Source: Methanomicrobiales archaeon (GTDB taxonomy: Archaea; Halobacteriota; Methanomicrobia; Methanomicrobiales; Methanoculleaceae). Taken from it: a stretch of DNA of 5,847 bases. Made by a program: the position numbers and the translations under genes. Location: positions 1-5,847 of the forward strand of contig JAAZOW010000033.1 in assembly GCA_012797575.1 (NCBI GenBank), read 5' to 3'. Every line of letters starts with the position of its first letter. The first letter of the stretch is position 1. The notes below the pieces were generated by a model. It was not told the origin of the DNA and did not search any database. It saw only the letters and a list, made by a program, of their open reading frames with translations. Shown here piece by piece: positions 5,324-5,847 of this stretch.

Positions 5324-5847
5324 ATGGAGATAGCCGATCTATCGATCCCGGCAGGTCTGACTCGTAGCTACATAGAACGCGGTATCACGAGACTCTACCC
5401 GCCGCAGGCCGCCTGCATCGAGGCAGGAATCCTCGAGGGGAAGAACCTCCTCATCGCCATCCCGACAGCGAGCGGCAAGACCCTGGTCGCCGAGATGGCC
5501 ATGCACCATCAGGTGGAGGGGGGAGGCAAATGCCTCTACATCGTTCCTCTGCGGGCGCTCGCAAGCGAGAAATTCGGAGAGTTCTCAGGGAAGGGGCTCC
5601 GCGTCGGTATGGCCACCGGCGACCTCGATCGGAGGGATGACTACCTCGGGAGAAACGATGTCATCGTTGCGACGAGCGAGAAGGTGGATTCGCTCCTGCG
5701 GAACCGAGCGCCGTGGCTTGGAGAGATCACCCTGCTGGTCCTCGATGAGGTCCATCTCATCGACGATCCCTCCCGGGGGGCGACCATCGAGATGGTGATA
5801 GCAAAACTCCGGCATAAGAACCCGGGTATGCAGATCATCGCCCTCTC
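5324..5847 (+). CDS. hel308: Hel308 (Ski2-like) ATP-dependent DNA helicase, 3' partial
   Basis: Translating from the ATG at 5324 gives 174 open codons up to the right edge, about a quarter of the roughly 700-residue family length. Hel308 is an archaeal 3'-to-5' superfamily 2 helicase that acts at stalled or branched replication forks. Motifs appear in the proper order: the Q-motif glutamine in L-Y-P-P-Q-A-A (Gln28), Walker A in I-P-T-A-S-G-K-T (46-53), motif Ia Y-I-V-P-L-R-A-L-A-S-E-K (72-83), T-G-D (98-100), motif Ib V-A-T-S-E-K-V-D (115-122) and Walker B D-E-V-H (141-144). The sequence ends at I-I-A-L, just where motif III (S-A-T) would begin. P-L-R-A-L-A-S-E-K together with S-E-K and D-E-V-H fits Hel308 better than other Ski2-like helicases. 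It begins 10 nt after the KH gene, in the same direction. Confidence 0.9.
   Translation, partial: MEIADLSIPAGLTRSYIERGITRLYPPQAACIEAGILEGKNLLIAIPTASGKTLVAEMAMHHQVEGGGKCLYIVPLRALASEKFGEFSGKGLRVGMATGDLDRRDDYLGRNDVIVATSEKVDSLLRNRAPWLGEITLLVLDEVHLIDDPSRGATIEMVIAKLRHKNPGMQIIAL

Overview
The window looks like chromosomal DNA from a GC-rich euryarchaeal methanogen, most likely of the Methanomicrobiales (Methanoculleus-like). That placement is a judgement from protein similarity I recall, not a search. The archaeal evidence is direct: a class II archaeal glyceraldehyde-3-phosphate dehydrogenase, a short archaeal-type tyrosyl-tRNA synthetase, a Rio1 kinase, an archaeal two-KH (Dim2/Pno1-like) protein, a Hel308 helicase, TATA-box promoters, leaderless or nearly leaderless starts, and Shine-Dalgarno sites that match the archaeal 16S 3' end (AGGTGAT). 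I see no mobile element, CRISPR array, rRNA or tRNA.

Layout. (1) 1-1000, plus strand: the C-terminal part of a DUF2207-type membrane protein with a polyglycine tail, cut by the left edge and followed at once by a T7 tract. (2) 1001-1133: a convergent intergenic gap with a near-perfect 20-bp dyad just past the acetyltransferase stop. (3) 1134-1673, minus strand: a RimJ/RimL-type GNAT acetyltransferase. (4) 1674-1929: a 256-bp divergent promoter region with a TATA-like box for each flanking gene, three helically phased 8-bp direct repeats and several short inverted repeats. This is the part of the window least explained by known features. (5) 1930-2955, plus: glyceraldehyde-3-phosphate dehydrogenase. 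(6) 3014-5847, plus: a tight run of tyrS, rio1, a KH-domain gene and hel308, with gaps of 7, 22 and 10 nt. hel308 is cut by the right edge.

How the genes work together. In archaea and eukaryotes Rio1 and the Dim2/Pno1-type KH protein both act in late small-subunit ribosome maturation, and TyrRS charges tRNA, so the first three genes of the last block form a translation and ribosome-assembly unit. Hel308 is a DNA repair and replication-fork helicase and is the functional outlier. The gap gene supplies the reversible triose-phosphate step, used mainly for gluconeogenesis in methanogens. Nothing here is clearly a new system. The observations most worth checking are the repeats in the divergent promoter region and the gene-order linkage of ribosome maturation with hel308.
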